Below, piece after piece: positions 20,798 through 32,999 of a stretch of DNA of 64,000 nt; the stretch's first letter is position 1; every line of letters begins with the position of its first letter. The position numbers were made by a program, and so were the translations under genes. Where the stretch lies: positions 2,202,998-2,266,997 of the forward strand of contig RPFO01000015.1 in assembly GCA_009746045.1 (NCBI GenBank), read 5' to 3'. The notes under the pieces were generated by a model. It worked only from the letters and a program-made list of their open reading frames with translations. It did no database searches and was not told the origin of the DNA. Origin of the DNA: Mesostigma viride. Taxonomy: Eukaryota > Streptophyta > Mesostigmatophyceae > Mesostigmatales > Mesostigmataceae.

Positions 20798-21878
20798 GTG
20801 AAAGGATTGCAGATGCTTGCTCACCAGATTCACCTTGCGGTGGGTCATGTGGCGGGGCAAACGCTAGACTGGGCGACTCGGCTTATGGGGGCGCCGGGGT
20901 TGAAGGTCGCTCAGGCGGAGTTAGAGGAGTGCCACGCATGCGCAAGTGTCAGGAAGAAGCGTAGGCGCTGGCATGCTAAGACTCCTTCCCCATACCGGGG
21001 GAGGTTAGTGGGGGATGTCATGCATTTGGAGGAGGGGGACTATTATTTGGTCTTGATGGATCGCTATACCAAGTTCCTAGCCATCGAGCCCCTGCCAAGC
21101 ATGGTAGAGGAGTCCTTGTGGCGGGGGCTGCGCATTGCCATGTCTCACTTCTTTCCCATTTCTGAGGTCATGTTGGACCAACAATTTGATTGCATTGTGG
21201 GGCGGGAGGGCTGTGAGATGGTGGTTATTGCTGGGCGGCAGGACCATGGCAACTTGGGGCTGATTGATAGGCACATCAGCAGCGTAAAGGGCATGGCAGC
21301 CAAGCAGCAGGCCAGCGGGTTAGGATTCAAGCCCGCGGGGCAGCCTTATGCACAACGCGCGCTGTGGTGCCGCTTGCTCATGGACAAGTACAACAGCCAG
21401 GTGCTTTTCAAGCTGCCCCAGGGACTAGGTCTTATTACAGCGCGGGGGCTGCAGTCGGGCATTTACCCTCCGGACGTGGCAGACCATTGGGAGGCCCACC
21501 TCGCTACCACCGCTGAGGTTAGGCGGCAGTTAGACCGCACCCAGCCTGACTTGTCGCAGGAGTGGGCGCTGGGGGAGTTGGTCTTGTTTCACAAGGAGAA
21601 TTCCTTTGGCAAGCGGGGGCAGATGCAAGGGCCAGGCATGGTGGTGGATTTGGACTGGGTGCATAGGCGGGTGAAGGTGCACTGGGAGCATCGGGACTAT
21701 CTCATCCCGTGGGATAAGGTGTATCGGTACAAGGCGTCCGATGCCCAGGTCCAGGCGGCCAAGGAGCACAGCCGCCAGCTCGGTTGGGATGTGGATAGCC
21801 GGCCGGCCAAGCGGGCCCGGCTGGAACCTGTCCTACCCACCCCACTTGGGGTGGCTGTGCATGATGCGCTTGTTGCCC
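20798..21878 (+). pseudogene. Integrase-like region of the outer LTR element
   Basis: Begins with a pre-integrase pattern (HQIHLAVGHVAGQTLD then CHACASVRKK), followed by a core containing GDVMHLEEGDYYLVLMDRYT, and a C-terminal SH3-like stretch (GELVLFHKENSFGKRGQMQG). It is homologous to the nested element's integrase. It is continuous up to the point where the nested element entered (21,878). Integrase inserts the DNA copy into chromosomes. Confidence 0.75.
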
Positions 21879-22227
21879 AGTTGAGTAACTCTAGAGCCCT
21901 AGGATCTGGCTCTAAGTTGATCCCCATGTCCGTCCGCACGCCTTCCGCTAGCGTCCGCTAAGCCGCCGGCTATAATCCGCGGTCCGATGCGGTCGACCGG
22001 TCTAAGGGCGGCGCCTAGGGCCGGCGCCACCTAGGCCCCAGTCCGGGGCCTTATCCGGGTCGGTACGGACAGCTAGCCTGTCCCACGGTTACGGCTAACC
22101 GGATAGGCTTTGCTGGCTAAGACATAAACCAGTGGTTGGCCAGCTCCGACAGCAGTTCTCTGTGTTCACCTTCTCCCAAGCTCAACGTGACCGACCGCCA
22201 TAGCTCAGCCGGTCGGGGGCATTAACT
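21879..22227 (+). repeat. 5' LTR of the nested element
   Basis: 349 bp, AGTTGAGTAACTC...CATTAACT. It contains CCGGATAGGCTTTGCTGG, which matches 10 of the 12 bases of the box in the dyad arrays; probably chance. Followed by TGTATTCATAAA. Confidence 0.92.
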
Positions 22228-22745
22228 TGTATTCATAAAAATCCCGATGGCTTCTGGTACACGGAGCCGCACGGGCGAACACACCTGTAGATACGCCAAG
22301 TGGCGAGGCCGCAGGGTCCGTCCTGCAACGCTTTAGTGCGGACGAGGCCACGAGGTTGATGCAAACCCTCGTGGCGCAACCTGAACTGGCCAAGCAGTTC
22401 AAGCATTTGATGCTTGCTGCTGACGATGCACTGAATCGCGGCCCTCTGAAGCAAACGGAGGTGCCCGCTGATCTACCTGCCGACTATACGGCGGAGGACG
22501 CAGCAGATTTTCTGGCTGCTCTCAAGCGTCTGCGCGATGGACGCGCGGACAAAGATTCGGAGCTGATTGGCAAGTTCCGTGCAGTATTCTGCAGTACAAC
22601 CAAGCACCCAAACATTGCCAATCTAGTTCGCATTGCGGACGACAACAAACAAACCTGGGAAGTTTTTTACAACGGTCTAGACGCCCACTTGTCGCGGTCT
22701 AAGGAAGAGGCCGACGAGCAAGCCTTCAACGATTTCGAGGGCTAT
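22228..22745 (+). pseudogene. gag N-terminal part of the nested element
   Basis: Contains KHLMLAADDALNRGPLKQTE and NIANLVRIADDNKQTWEVFY, matching the minus-strand copy at 8.4-8.95 kb. A helical capsid-like domain; the frame is separated from the C-part by the DNA transposon. Fossil. Confidence 0.75.
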
Positions 22746-25034
22746 GGGACGGGACATGCCCGAATTTTTTGGCGCCAAAAAATTCGCGCCGGAACCGAAG
22801 GTCATAAATTTCACATGCACGGTGCGCGCACCCCTTGCGGAAGTGGCCATGGCGACTGCGTTCAGGCGAAACTACCACACCAGGGCAGGCGAAATGCAAA
22901 ATTTTTACTCGAATCTAAAAGACGATGCGTTTATGATGTTAGTTTGTGGCGGAAATCAGCTGGTTGACAATATCGCTGTTGTTTTTTTATGCCATCGGCA
23001 TGGGGGGTAATCTGAATTTTTTGGTCGCGCGGAATGAAATAGAATTCATGATAGCGGCTGTAAAATCGCGGTTTAAGGGTTGTTCTGACCGTGAAGCAGG
23101 CGTTAATATCGGTTGCATCGAATTCTAAACCGATCTGGTGCTTTTTGCCAGATTTTCGGCCATTATCGGTAAGTAATTGTTCAGACCTGCGCAGTGCGTG
23201 TCTGACCTGTCCATGGAAGAACGGCTGTTGTTGCGCGCCTGGGTGAGGGATTTACGAGGGCGAGGTACAGATTTGTCGCGAATATTATCTGCTATCAGTG
23301 CTTTCTTCTATGAGCTCATCGTTCAAGGTTTTTTGCGTTCTTTTTGGGCAGTTTCCGCCAGCTAGCTCGCCGTCGCTTGCCGTTGTGTTGTCGAATACCT
23401 GGCAGCTTTAGATTGTTTTCGTTGATGCTGTGGTCAGGGCCGCTTCAGTCGCAGCCTATAGCTCTTTGGGAAGGTATAAGGCATTTCATAAAACGCGTTC
23501 CGGCAAGGATGTTGTGCGTATGGACGCTTCTTGTTGTTTGAGAGTGACGCACCCTCTCTTCGCAGGCCACAGCGGCATCACAGCGCTCATGCGCTGAAGG
23601 GCCGCCAGTGGTTTCTTTGCATTTTATCGTGCAGGGATGGAAGTGTTTTAGTGATGATGATGTTGGAGATATTGCATTTGTGTGACTGCATGTAGATAGC
23701 TGGCACCAATGGTGGTTTGAGCTTTCCTTTGTTATGATGATGTGACAAGACTATAATGTGCTGAGCCAACCATGGTTGACATGCATGACTGCATGCAAGC
23801 TATATATACCATGTTCCTGCTTGGTTCCTCGCCCTCCATAGTCCCAGTTTGTCATCCATGCCGGGGAGGACAGTTTAGGAGGTGTTGTTGAGTTGATTAG
23901 CTTGGTTGGCATCAACCTTACACTCTAACCTGGGAGAAACATAGGAAATGCTGCTTAGGCGTATTAGGGCTACCATCGTCAAGGCTATGAACATATTTAC
24001 AAGGCTGGCCATGCTGGAGGGATGATGAAGACATATGAGGTGCGTGGCCACCCCTTTGTACATTGTAAACATACTCAGCATGGTTTTGGTGCATGTTGGG
24101 TGGCATAAGAAGTGGCACTGTGGGGTTACTAACTTACTGAGTGGTCCTTAGCGCCTTGTCAGGTGGTCATATAGGAAACCCATCAACTTGAGTAGTTCTT
24201 GTCACAATGACCCCCACGTTGAGCATGCGTTGCCGTCAGCGTGCAAGAGTTAATTATATGTGTGCTTTGGTCAGTTTGCAGATGTCTTTGATGAAGAAGG
24301 AGGTGCTACTGTGGCTGAATGGTTACTATAATTTCCTTGTAGTGTCTACATGGGTGGCCGTCTTGGAATGGTTGTAACTTGGGCAGTTCTTGTCGGAACG
24401 TCGTCAAACCTGGAACATAGGAGGTACCATATGTGCAGAGGGTGGTAGTGTGTGGTTTGGCCAGTTTTCACGTGGCTTAGATGTATAAAGGGGTGTTTGT
24501 GTGGTTAAATACTAGCTAAAACCTCCGTCAGCGTCATCACAGGTGGCAATCTGGGAATATCCATCAAATAGGGCTGCGCTTGTCAGAATGACCTGAAAAT
24601 TTGGGGCTGCATGTCCCCCCCTCTCTAGTATTTGAAAATATAAGATATGGCATGATTCTATGTGTTTATGATTTGTTTTATTTGTTTTGGTGAAAAACAG
24701 TACCCTTTTTGCGAGAAAATCCATCAATGTGTCTAAACATCATTATTTTGTGCTCAAAATTAGGCAGACTTTCTCAAAAGTGGGGGAACTATATGGAAAT
24801 ATATGATTTGGTCCAAATATGTTTGCCCATTGTCCTAGGGAAAATATGCCAAAAGTAGCGTCTTTTTCTATTTTTAGGGCGTAACCGGCATCTGGTGGGG
24901 GCTAGTACCCCCCCCAAGTGGTTGGAAAATTTTTTTTAAATCATATTTATGGTTCCCAATCATAATTGGATTTTTAGCACATGCATAGGTATGGTTTCCA
25001 GAAATGTGCTATTTAGGCATATCCCCTCCCCTTA
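22746..25034. mobile_element. DNA transposon inside gag of the nested element
   Basis: 2.29 kb. The left end GGGACGGGACATGCC resembles the complement of the right end (GGGGAGGGGATATGCC), giving imperfect inverted repeats. The body is AT-rich, with an 84-codon frame starting about 22,759 (MPEFFGAKKFAPEPKVINFT) as the only possible coding remnant, and no transposase motif. It occupies almost the same gag position as the unrelated transposon at 5788-8423. Likely non-autonomous. Confidence 0.6.
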
Positions 25035-27318
25035 ATAAGGCAAATTTGCCCGGGGCTGCACGTGATTTCCAGGTCTTCGTGCACAAGCACAAGCTGCTAG
25101 ATACTCTCAAGCCCATTTTCCTGTGCAATCGATTTCTCAAGAATTGCGACCTGTCGTCGGATGTGCATCTGACCATAGCGACGGAACTCAAAAAGAAGAG
25201 TGCCGTCAGTTTCGACGAGGGCATGCTGTATTTGATCTCATGCTTCAAGAGTGCGCAGTCCAAGCCGGCTGCCTCGGCGCTCTGCCATCCCTGCGCAAGG
25301 TGGATACCGGCGCGTCTTCTTCTTCAGGCGCAGAGGCTCCAATTACGCGGTCGGAGCTTACGGCCATCCTGAAAAAGGTCGTCGGCCACGGCAACAACGG
25401 GGGCCAGCGAGGGCGCAGCAAGCGCGGGCATGGTGGCGACGCCAAGCAGGGTGATAATCCCCCGGCCAAGCGGCAGCAGGGGGCGTCTACTGACCGCAAG
25501 CAACGCTGTGAGCGCTGCCTCGGACGTCGCCATGTCCGGGATGACTGCCGAGTTCGCCCGGACCTGGAGCTCGAGGACAACCTTTGCCGCAAGTGCCACG
25601 ACGTTCTGCGTGGTCACAGCGTGGAGGCGTGCAAGGCCAAGCGCATCGTCGTCCACGGCACACTCGAGGAGTGGGCAGAGCGACGGGCAGCACGAAAGTC
25701 AGGTGAGAGCACGCTCGATACCCCTTCTTTTGCTCAATGCGTCACGCTGAACCGGGCCGTCGTAGAGCCTGACGTCGTTCCTAAAAGCAACGTGACTGCA
25801 TCCTCTGTCTCATTCCGTGATGTGCTCACGCAATCCGTTGATGCTGCTCTGGCTCTGTCGCGCCAGGATCACGTGCTTCCTGAGCACGGGTCTACAATGC
25901 GTGACCTAAGCAATGTGGTGTCTTCTAGGTCGGGTGTGTACAACGCCGAGCGACCAAGCACTACTGCAGCACCCCAGCTAGATACTGGGGCGGTTGGGCC
26001 TATGAGGAATGTTGTGACAGTGCAAGAGAATGCTGGGCGGGCAGATGTTCTCGGTACACACCACCCTAGTGTGGATCTTCACATTGGCAAGGTGCTCACA
26101 CGGGCGGCCTTTCGTGCAGCCTCTGAAGCTGCCCAGTTAGCCAATGTCACTACCCCAGTAGTCACCCCACCTGTTGAGAATCCTGACAATGCCACTGCAC
26201 CTCAGGCTGTCACCCTGAAACTGTTAGCATACCAGATGCACCGTGCATACGGGCATGAGGCCCAAGCCGAGGTAGAGGGGGCACACATGTTAGGGGCACC
26301 TTTATACAACGAGCTGAAGAATGTGCGTGCTCAGTGTCCTGCCTGCATCAAGATCAGGAAGAAGTCGCGTAGGCGGCATGCCAAGACTCCACCCTTGGAG
26401 CGAGGGTACCTTGTGGGGGATGTCATGCACATGGAAGGGGGGGACACCTATTTCATAGTCAAGGATAGGTTCAGCAAGGTCACCTACATTGAGCCGCTGC
26501 CTCACATGTTTGAGGCTGACCTGCACAGGGCTATCAAGATCAGCCTGGCTTTCTTTCATCCCGTAGTGGAGCTCATGCTAGACCAGCAGTTCCGCTGTGT
26601 GCAAGGTTTGCCGGGGATGGAGGCCGTGGTCATCGTGGGGCGTGAGGATCACGGCAATATGGGCATGATAGATCGCACTGTAAGCTATGTCAAGACTGTG
26701 GCAGCCAAGCGACAGGATAACCCACATGGCAAATCCTACGCGGTCAAGACGGCGTGGTGCAAGGAGCTCATGCATGTGTGCAACCATAGGCACGTGCTTG
26801 ATGTCAAGGGCTTTGGGCTAGTCACGCCTCGGGGGCTGTCAGCGGGCACCTACTCACCCGAGGTAGTAGAGGCATACCAACAGCATCTACAGGATACCGC
26901 CGCCAAGCTGCGGCTCAAGGATGCCACGCTGCCTGATTTGTCTAGCGCTTTTGAGGTCGGGCAGTTGGTCATGTTCCACAAGGAGAGCTCGCCCAGCGGC
27001 AAACGGGGCACCATGCAGGGGCCTGGGGCCATCACAAAGTTAGACTGGCCGCTGCGGGTCATAGACATAGAGTGGAATGATCGGGTGTATAGGGTACCAT
27101 GGGCATCGGTGGCAGGCTATAAGCAAGGGGATAGCATGGAGAGTGAGCTGGCAGCCAACAGGGCACTGGGGTGGGTAGTGAAGGATAATGCGCCTGTCGT
27201 AGCATCTGAGGTGGTACCCCACGGGTCGCTCCCAGGGGCAGACACAGCTACACCCCCCCCTCCCCTGGGCCCCAATATGACCCCGTGGATGGGTGGGATG
27301 AGGATGGGGTGGGTTTGA
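25035..27318 (+). CDS. gag C-part and integrase-like region of the nested element
   Basis: In order: a helical capsid-like segment (NLPGAARDFQVFVHKHKLLD), a Gly/Lys-rich basic linker, two zinc knuckles (CERCLGRRHVRDDC; CRKCHDVLRGHSVEAC), a Ser/Thr-rich spacer, pre-integrase (YQMHRAYGH then CPACIKIRKK), integrase core (GDVMHMEGGDTYFIVKDRFS) and a C-terminal segment GQLVMFHKESSPSGKRGTMQ. Gag and integrase are joined without a protease between them, unlike canonical Copia. Virus-like element part; mostly whole. Confidence 0.75.
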
Positions 27319-28045
27319 CGGGACCTAGTGCACGTAGTGACTCACCTCCTGTGCTAGCCACGGATAATGTGGGAGGCCCGCCTAGCGTGGCCTCGCCGGA
27401 GGGTCAGGGTCCTGCCCATGCGCCTCGCCCACCTAGGGACCTGGCTTCAACGGTCACGGCCTTGTGGCGTGCTCAGGCGCTTAAAGCGAAAGCTGCATCA
27501 GGGGTGGCTCAGGTCAAAACTCTCTCACAGGGGGTCAGGCCGGTTAAGTCAGCCTTGTTTCCTACGTGTAGACCGTGGCAGCTGGTGGCTGTGGACACGC
27601 AAGCATCCGTGTCTATTATCTCTCGTCGGGCAGCCACCCTGTATCCAGTGCTAGAGTCGCCGTACAAATCGGTGACCGACTTTGCAGGCACTTCGGCATA
27701 TCAAGTTACCGGGATGGTGGTGCTGCCGGTGTTGGGCATTGACACGCCGTTTCACGTCGTGGATGGCTACGAGGATGTGGCCTTGCTGGGCGAACCTTTC
27801 GTATCATACCCGGGGTTCTCAGTGTCCGCTGACTTGCTGTCAGTCGCGGGGGTGGGCAGCATCCCGCTTCGCGAGTACCACGCTCCATTGGGGGTGGTGG
27901 TCGGGCAGCCCGGCGTCGTGCGGCGCTTACCGATGGCGGCGTTTTCCACACCGCCGCTCGTCCAGTCCATCATTCAGCCTCAGGATTGGCACCCGCGCAG
28001 CTTCGGCCTCCACTCACACTCACTGGCGGCGGATAGCCCTGTGAC
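27319..28045 (+). pseudogene. Aspartic-protease-like region of the nested element
   Basis: A Pro-rich lead is followed by a retropepsin-like fold pattern: LVAVDTQASVSIISRRAATL, a hydrophobic strand VTGMVVLPVLGIDTPFHVVD and VALLGEPFVSYPG. It lies between integrase and RT. The homologous region of the outer element (30.62-30.9 kb) has the same arrangement. Retropepsins mature the Gag-Pol polyprotein; the assignment rests on pattern only. Confidence 0.55.
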
Positions 28046-29602
28046 GTGGGAGCAACTTGTCCTGGACTGTCAAGATCCTCTCAAGTTTGCTTTGTGGCGC
28101 GACGCGTTCATTCGAGCCAAGGAGCAGTGGCGAGAGCGCGAGGTCTACCGAGGATTGGAGAGTGTGCCAGCCGGGGCCACGCGGTTGCGGTTGAAGTTCG
28201 TGCTCACCTACAAGCCGGACGAGACCAACTCTTCGGTGGTGTTCCGGGTAGGCCCGTGGTCACGGAGACGAAGGGGTCCTCCCCGCTGGACGCCAAGGAT
28301 CTTTATACCCCTGGGCTCAACCATGTTTCGCATCGGCTACTGACGGTCATCTACTTGGGCAAGCGGAACGCGGGCAAGGACTACGGGATGTGGTGCGGTG
28401 ACTTTCAGCGGGCATTCCTCCACAGCGACGCTGGGGTCGCGCAGCAAACATGGCAAGGCACCCGCTACGTGGTGAAGGTCCCGGTGGTCTGGCAGGATGG
28501 CACCATTGGCAGCGAGTATATCGAGCTGTTGACAGGGGTGGAGGGGCTGCAGAGCTCTCCCATCATCTTCCGCATTTCCGCGGAGGAGGTCTTGCAGAGC
28601 TTAGGGGCCACGTACCATCGCGCGGATCCTAACTTCTTTGTGGTCCCCACCGGCGTCCCTGGCGAGCCAGCCCTCTTCGTGTGGCATGGCGATGACTTCA
28701 AGCTGGTGGCACCTCGCACCTTTGCTACCCAGTTTCTTGCTGCAGTGGCGGCTAAGTTTCCCCTGGGCAGGGCGGTGGATCATGAGGAGGGTAAACCCGT
28801 GGTGTTTTGCGGCGTGCAGTCTACGTTGCAGCGGGATTCGCGTTCTGGCGAATGGGTCATGCACATGCAGGATAGCCGCAACTATGTGGTTGACCTGCTG
28901 GCCGACCTCCCGTCCCCGCTGTTGGCAACCCATGGGCCCTCGGTTAAGGGCAAGCTCGGGTGGTTGGCGGACACGGTGGCACCTGATTTGGCGGTGCTCG
29001 CTCGCCTGCCCGATGATGTGCTGGAAGGACTAGGGTCCATTCATGTTCGGCGGCAGCTGGCCATGACGCCCGGCATTGTGCTTCGTGGGCTCGATTGCTC
29101 ACAGCCGGTGCACCTCGAGATAGTGACGGATGCTAATCTAGAGACGCGCACAGTCAGCCAAGTGCGGGCCCGCATGGGGGCACTGTTCTTTATCAGCAAT
29201 GAGGGCCAGCCTGGCATGTTGTTAGATTGGTACTCGCGCTTGCACAGCCGCATTGCCACTAGCCCCAACACGGCTGAATGCCGGGGCATTGTTTCAGCTA
29301 TCTCACATGGCATGTGGCTGCGGTACTTGCTGGGTTGGGTATTTGGCTCGTGTGGGTTCACTCTTCACTGGACTAGCACGGTGCACACTGACTCACAAAG
29401 TTGTTTGGCCTTCCTTGACAATCCCTATGCGCGGTCACAGGACGTTGATTACCTCGTACTCGCTGAGGCGGCCTCCTGCGTCACGCGTCTCCAGCACATC
29501 GCGGATGAACTCAATCCCGCGGATGCACTCACCAAGGAGGCGCGGGAGGCTGCCCCGCAGTACGCAGTGTTGCGCAAGCGCATGACGATGCAACACCCGT
29601 GA
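28046..29602 (+). CDS. Reverse transcriptase and RNase H of the nested element
   Basis: Copia-type RT: DFQRAFLHSD, GVEGLQSSPIIFR and the catalytic-type VWHGDDFKLV; then a connection segment GKLGWLADTVAPDLAVLARL and a Copia-type RNase H with VTDANLETRTVSQVRARMGA, AECRGIVSAI, HTDSQSCLAFLDNP and DELNPADALTKEA. The order RT then RNase H at the 3' end of pol, close to the LTR, is as in Copia. It would synthesise element DNA in the particle. Confidence 0.85.
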   Translation: MGATCPGLSRSSQVCFVARRVHSSQGAVARARGLPRIGECASRGHAVAVEVRAHLQAGRDQLFGGVPGRPVVTETKGSSPLDAKDLYTPGLNHVSHRLLTVIYLGKRNAGKDYGMWCGDFQRAFLHSDAGVAQQTWQGTRYVVKVPVVWQDGTIGSEYIELLTGVEGLQSSPIIFRISAEEVLQSLGATYHRADPNFFVVPTGVPGEPALFVWHGDDFKLVAPRTFATQFLAAVAAKFPLGRAVDHEEGKPVVFCGVQSTLQRDSRSGEWVMHMQDSRNYVVDLLADLPSPLLATHGPSVKGKLGWLADTVAPDLAVLARLPDDVLEGLGSIHVRRQLAMTPGIVLRGLDCSQPVHLEIVTDANLETRTVSQVRARMGALFFISNEGQPGMLLDWYSRLHSRIATSPNTAECRGIVSAISHGMWLRYLLGWVFGSCGFTLHWTSTVHTDSQSCLAFLDNPYARSQDVDYLVLAEAASCVTRLQHIADELNPADALTKEAREAAPQYAVLRKRMTMQHP

Positions 29603-29981
29603 GCCACACAGGGTTACGGCTCGGGCGCTTTATGAATACAGCCATAACTCACCCTGTGTTGCTAGCATTCACGAGTATCTTGGTGGTAGTTTTTTTGCTT
29701 GTCCTGACCATACCCTAGCCACGTTGGACGGTGCCTTGGGCCCGTCGGCGGGTCACTGGTCCTAATAAATGGGTCACCTTTTGTCTGGTGGCATAGTTGG
29801 TTTTTTTTCTCGATACTTATTACATCACTATTCATGTGTGATCACAAGGGCGCGGGTCGATACCGTGGTGATTTTGACGGCCTTGAGGCCCCCTTGAGTT
29901 CCCTACCTTAGAGGGTTTTGTATGGTCTGCATTTGATGTAATTATTTTGATAATTAATCAAAGAACAAAAGAGTATGTCGG
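29603..29981 (+). other. 3' untranslated part of the nested element
   Basis: No gene. AT-rich, ending in a purine-rich tract (AAAGAACAAAAGAGTATG) just before the 3' LTR, the expected primer for plus-strand synthesis. Confidence 0.6.
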
Positions 29982-30328
29982 AGTTGAGTAACTCTAGAGC
30001 CCTAGGATCTGGCTCTAAGTTCCCCATGTCCGTCCGCACGCCTTCCGCTAGCGTCCGCTAAGCCGCCGGCTATAATCCGGCGGTCCGATGCGGTCGACCG
30101 GTCTAAGGGCGGCGCCTAGGGCCGGCGCCACCTAGGCCCCAGTCCGGGGCCTTATCCGGGTCGGTACGGACAGCTAGCCTGTCCCACGGTTACGGCTAAC
30201 CGGATAGGCTTTGCTGGCTAAGACATAAACCAGTGGTTGGCCAGCTCCGACAGCAGTTCTCTGTGTTCACCTTATCCCAAGCTCAACGTGACCGACCGCC
30301 ATAGCTCAGCCGGTCGGGGGCATTAACT
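29982..30328 (+). repeat. 3' LTR of the nested element
   Basis: 347 bp, almost identical to the 5' LTR; followed by the target duplication TGCCC. Confidence 0.92.
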
Positions 30329-30333
30329 TGCCC

Positions 30334-32660
30334 ACCCCCCTGCAGGCGCCGCGCCGGAGCAAGTCCCCGGGGTCGACGCGGGGGCGCTACTTCAGCCCCT
30401 CCCCGCGACCCCAGCAGCGCCCACCGTGGCGGCGCCGGACACATCGTCAGGCGCGGGCGTGGGCTCCCAGCTGGCCCACGTCCTCCGACAGCTGCTCAAG
30501 GCGGACAAGCTCAAGGCGGCGGCAGCGGGGGGTGCGGCACAAGTCAGCCGCGTCATGCCAGATAAGTGCCCCACGGTTGTGACTGAAGCTCACGATGTTC
30601 CCTCTAGGCATATTGCGGCCATAGATACCATGGCAGGCGTGTCTATCACGAGCCCGGCGGCGGCCGAGGCCTATTACCCTTTGCTGCCCAGTAGTTGGAA
30701 GGAGGTTGCGGGGTTTGACGGGCAGCGGGCCTATAAGGTGGCTGGGCAGGTGCTCATGCCCATCCTAGGGGTAGATGTCCCTGTGCAAGTGCTAGAGGGT
30801 TACAAGGGGATCACCCTCATAGGTAACCCTTTTGTTTCCCTCCCCGGGTTTTCTGTGTCAGCCGGCTTGGTGACCCTCGAGGGGGTGGGGAGCATAGGCT
30901 TGTACCAATATCACGTAGCGCTTGCAGCCCTCACGGGCCGGGGTCCCCCCGAGGCTATTAATCACCCTGAGGATTATGCCACTGCAGTCGGGGCCATTCG
31001 CGGGGCGGAATATACGGCAGAGCCGCTGGTATAGCCGATGTCACGCAGCCGCAGAAGTGTCACCCCAGCAGTCTTGGCATTTTTCCCTGGAGCATCGCCA
31101 CTAAATCTCCTGTTAGTTATCCGCAGTTTAAGGAGGACTGCCGTGACCCTGTCAAGTTCCATAAGTGGCGCGCGGCTTTCTTGTGCGCGCAGCTGGAGTG
31201 GGCGATGTATGGGGTGTATGGGGAGTTGATGGAGGTGCCGCAAGGGGCGGTAAAGCTGAACTTGAAGTTTGTGCTCAAGTATAAGCAGGTCCTCCCCACT
31301 GACCCTGTCACATTTCATGTACGGCCCTGTGTCACGGAGTTTAGGGGCTCGTCTGAGTTGTCGGAGGAGGAATTGTTTACGCCCGGGCTGTCGCAGACCA
31401 CTAGCCGGGTGTTAACATCGGTGTTCTTGGGGCTGTTGGATCGGGGTTTGGACTATGCCATGGCCTGCTCAGATTTTCAGCGGGCCTTTCTCCATAGCGA
31501 CCCGGCCGTGGCCGAGGAAGTGTGGCGTGGCACGGTGTATGTGGTCAAGGTCCCTTTGGTGTGGCAGGGGGAGCTGCGGTGTGTGTACTTGCGGCTTCTC
31601 CTTGGTGTGGAGGGCCTGCAGTCTAGCCCCATCATCTTTCGCAAGACGGCTGAACGCATCTTTGCTAGCATGGGGGCGGTGTTTTCCCGCATCGATAGCA
31701 ACCTCTTTCACATCCACACACACAACCCACACGAGCCCGCGTTCATGCAATGGCATGGGGATGACTGGCAGCTTATTGGACCCCGGGCGTGGGTCCGGCA
31801 GTTCATAACCGCTGTGGCCAAGCTTTTGCCCACTAGCCGCACGTTGTGGCTGGACCCCGACACCCCCGTCCCTTTCTGTGGCCTAACCTACACTTTGCAC
31901 CGCACACCGGTTGCATGGCTGGTGCATTGACATGGCGGCCAAGCAGGAATACGCAGACAAGCTCGCGCAATCGCTGCCTGAGCGGCTGGATGCGTCCGCG
32001 GGACCGCAATTGCGCGGCCAGCTGGGGTGGCTCGCGGGCACGGTGCGACCCGACCTGTCCATCTACGCGCGTGCGCCCGACGCCGTGCTTGCGGGCATGG
32101 GAGCGCAGCATCTTCGGACGCAAGTCTTGGCGTCACCTGGCCTGCGCGTGTGGGGGGTTGACATCACCCGCCCGGTGGCACTGACCATTTACTCTGACGC
32201 GAACCTGGAGTCGCGTACCATCACGCAGCTGCGCGCGCGGGAGGCGGCCATCTTTTTTCTTGATAGCCCCACTGGGCAGCCCACTATTGTCGACTGGTAT
32301 AGCCGCATCCATCAGCGGGTAGTGGTAGACAGCAATCGCGCGGAGTGTCGCGCGTTCATTTCCGCTGTCGACCATGCGTGTTATGTGCAGCATCTTTTGC
32401 AATGGATTGCGGATAAGGCCCGCGTGGCGCTGTCGCTCCGCATGCGGCTGTGCACAGATAGCAAGTCAATAATTGAGTTTCTGAATAACCCGCTCGCCTC
32501 CACCACCAAACTAGATTACCTTGTGTTGGCCGAGTCCGCCACGGTGTTGGATGAGCGGCGGTGGATCCCCGAGAGCGAGAATATTGCCGATGCCTTGACC
32601 AAGCCAGCGATGCTGTCGGGGCCTCAGTACAAGCTGCTGCGGCAGCTCATGATGACATGA
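30334..32660 (+). pseudogene. Protease-like, RT and RNase H part of the outer element
   Basis: Continues the outer element after the nested insertion. A protease-like segment (IAAIDTMAGVSITSPAAAEA ... LIGNPFVSLPG) precedes a Copia-type RT (LNLKFVLKYKQ, CSDFQRAFLHSD, GVEGLQSSPIIFRK, QWHGDDWQLIG) and RNase H (IYSDANLESRTITQLRAREA, CTDSKSIIEFLNNP, ENIADALTKPA). About two breaks in this part; fossil. Confidence 0.8.
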
Positions 32661-32999
32661 GTTTTTTTTTTACAGTGTGACCTGTCATCTTTTTGCATGG
32701 GAATGGGCGCTTCTTTCATCTGTGAATACATTTCCCTAGACCTGACAGGCGGCCAGTGTGCCTACTAATGATGCATGTGGTGCAGTTGCACCCAAGTAGA
32801 AAAGGAGGCCGGGAGCAAAGTCCGGGTGTTTTTGGCGTGCTCAGATCCCAGCGTAGGGCACCCTCCTTGGGGTTTAGGATTTGGGGACGGCCAGTGTGCC
32901 GTTACGTGTTTCTCTACTTGAACGTCCGTAGGGTCAGTGCTACCCTGTTGCCCCTCGCTTTAAATAATTTATGATAATTATTTAAAAAGAAAGTATGGG

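Larger units (their letters stand above)
21879..30328 (+). mobile_element. Nested Copia-like LTR retrotransposon
   Basis: Target duplication TGCCC at 21874-21878 and 30329-30333. LTRs of 349 and 347 bp (21,879-22,227; 29,982-30,328) have AGTT...AACT ends and differ by about one substitution and two small indels, so the insertion is very recent. Parts: gag N-part (22.23-22.75 kb), DNA transposon in gag (22,746-25,034), gag C-part (25.04-26.2 kb), integrase (26.2-27.1 kb), protease-like (27.57-27.87 kb), RT and RNase H (28.1-29.6 kb). A purine-rich tract precedes the 3' LTR. Apart from the insert, about one or two breaks. Same family as the truncated minus-strand copy at 4.6-9.3 kb. Confidence 0.92.

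Noticed and set aside
22101-22116. Box-like GGATAGGCTT in the nested LTR
   Set aside because: Only 10 of 12 bases match and the spacing partners are absent; probably chance.
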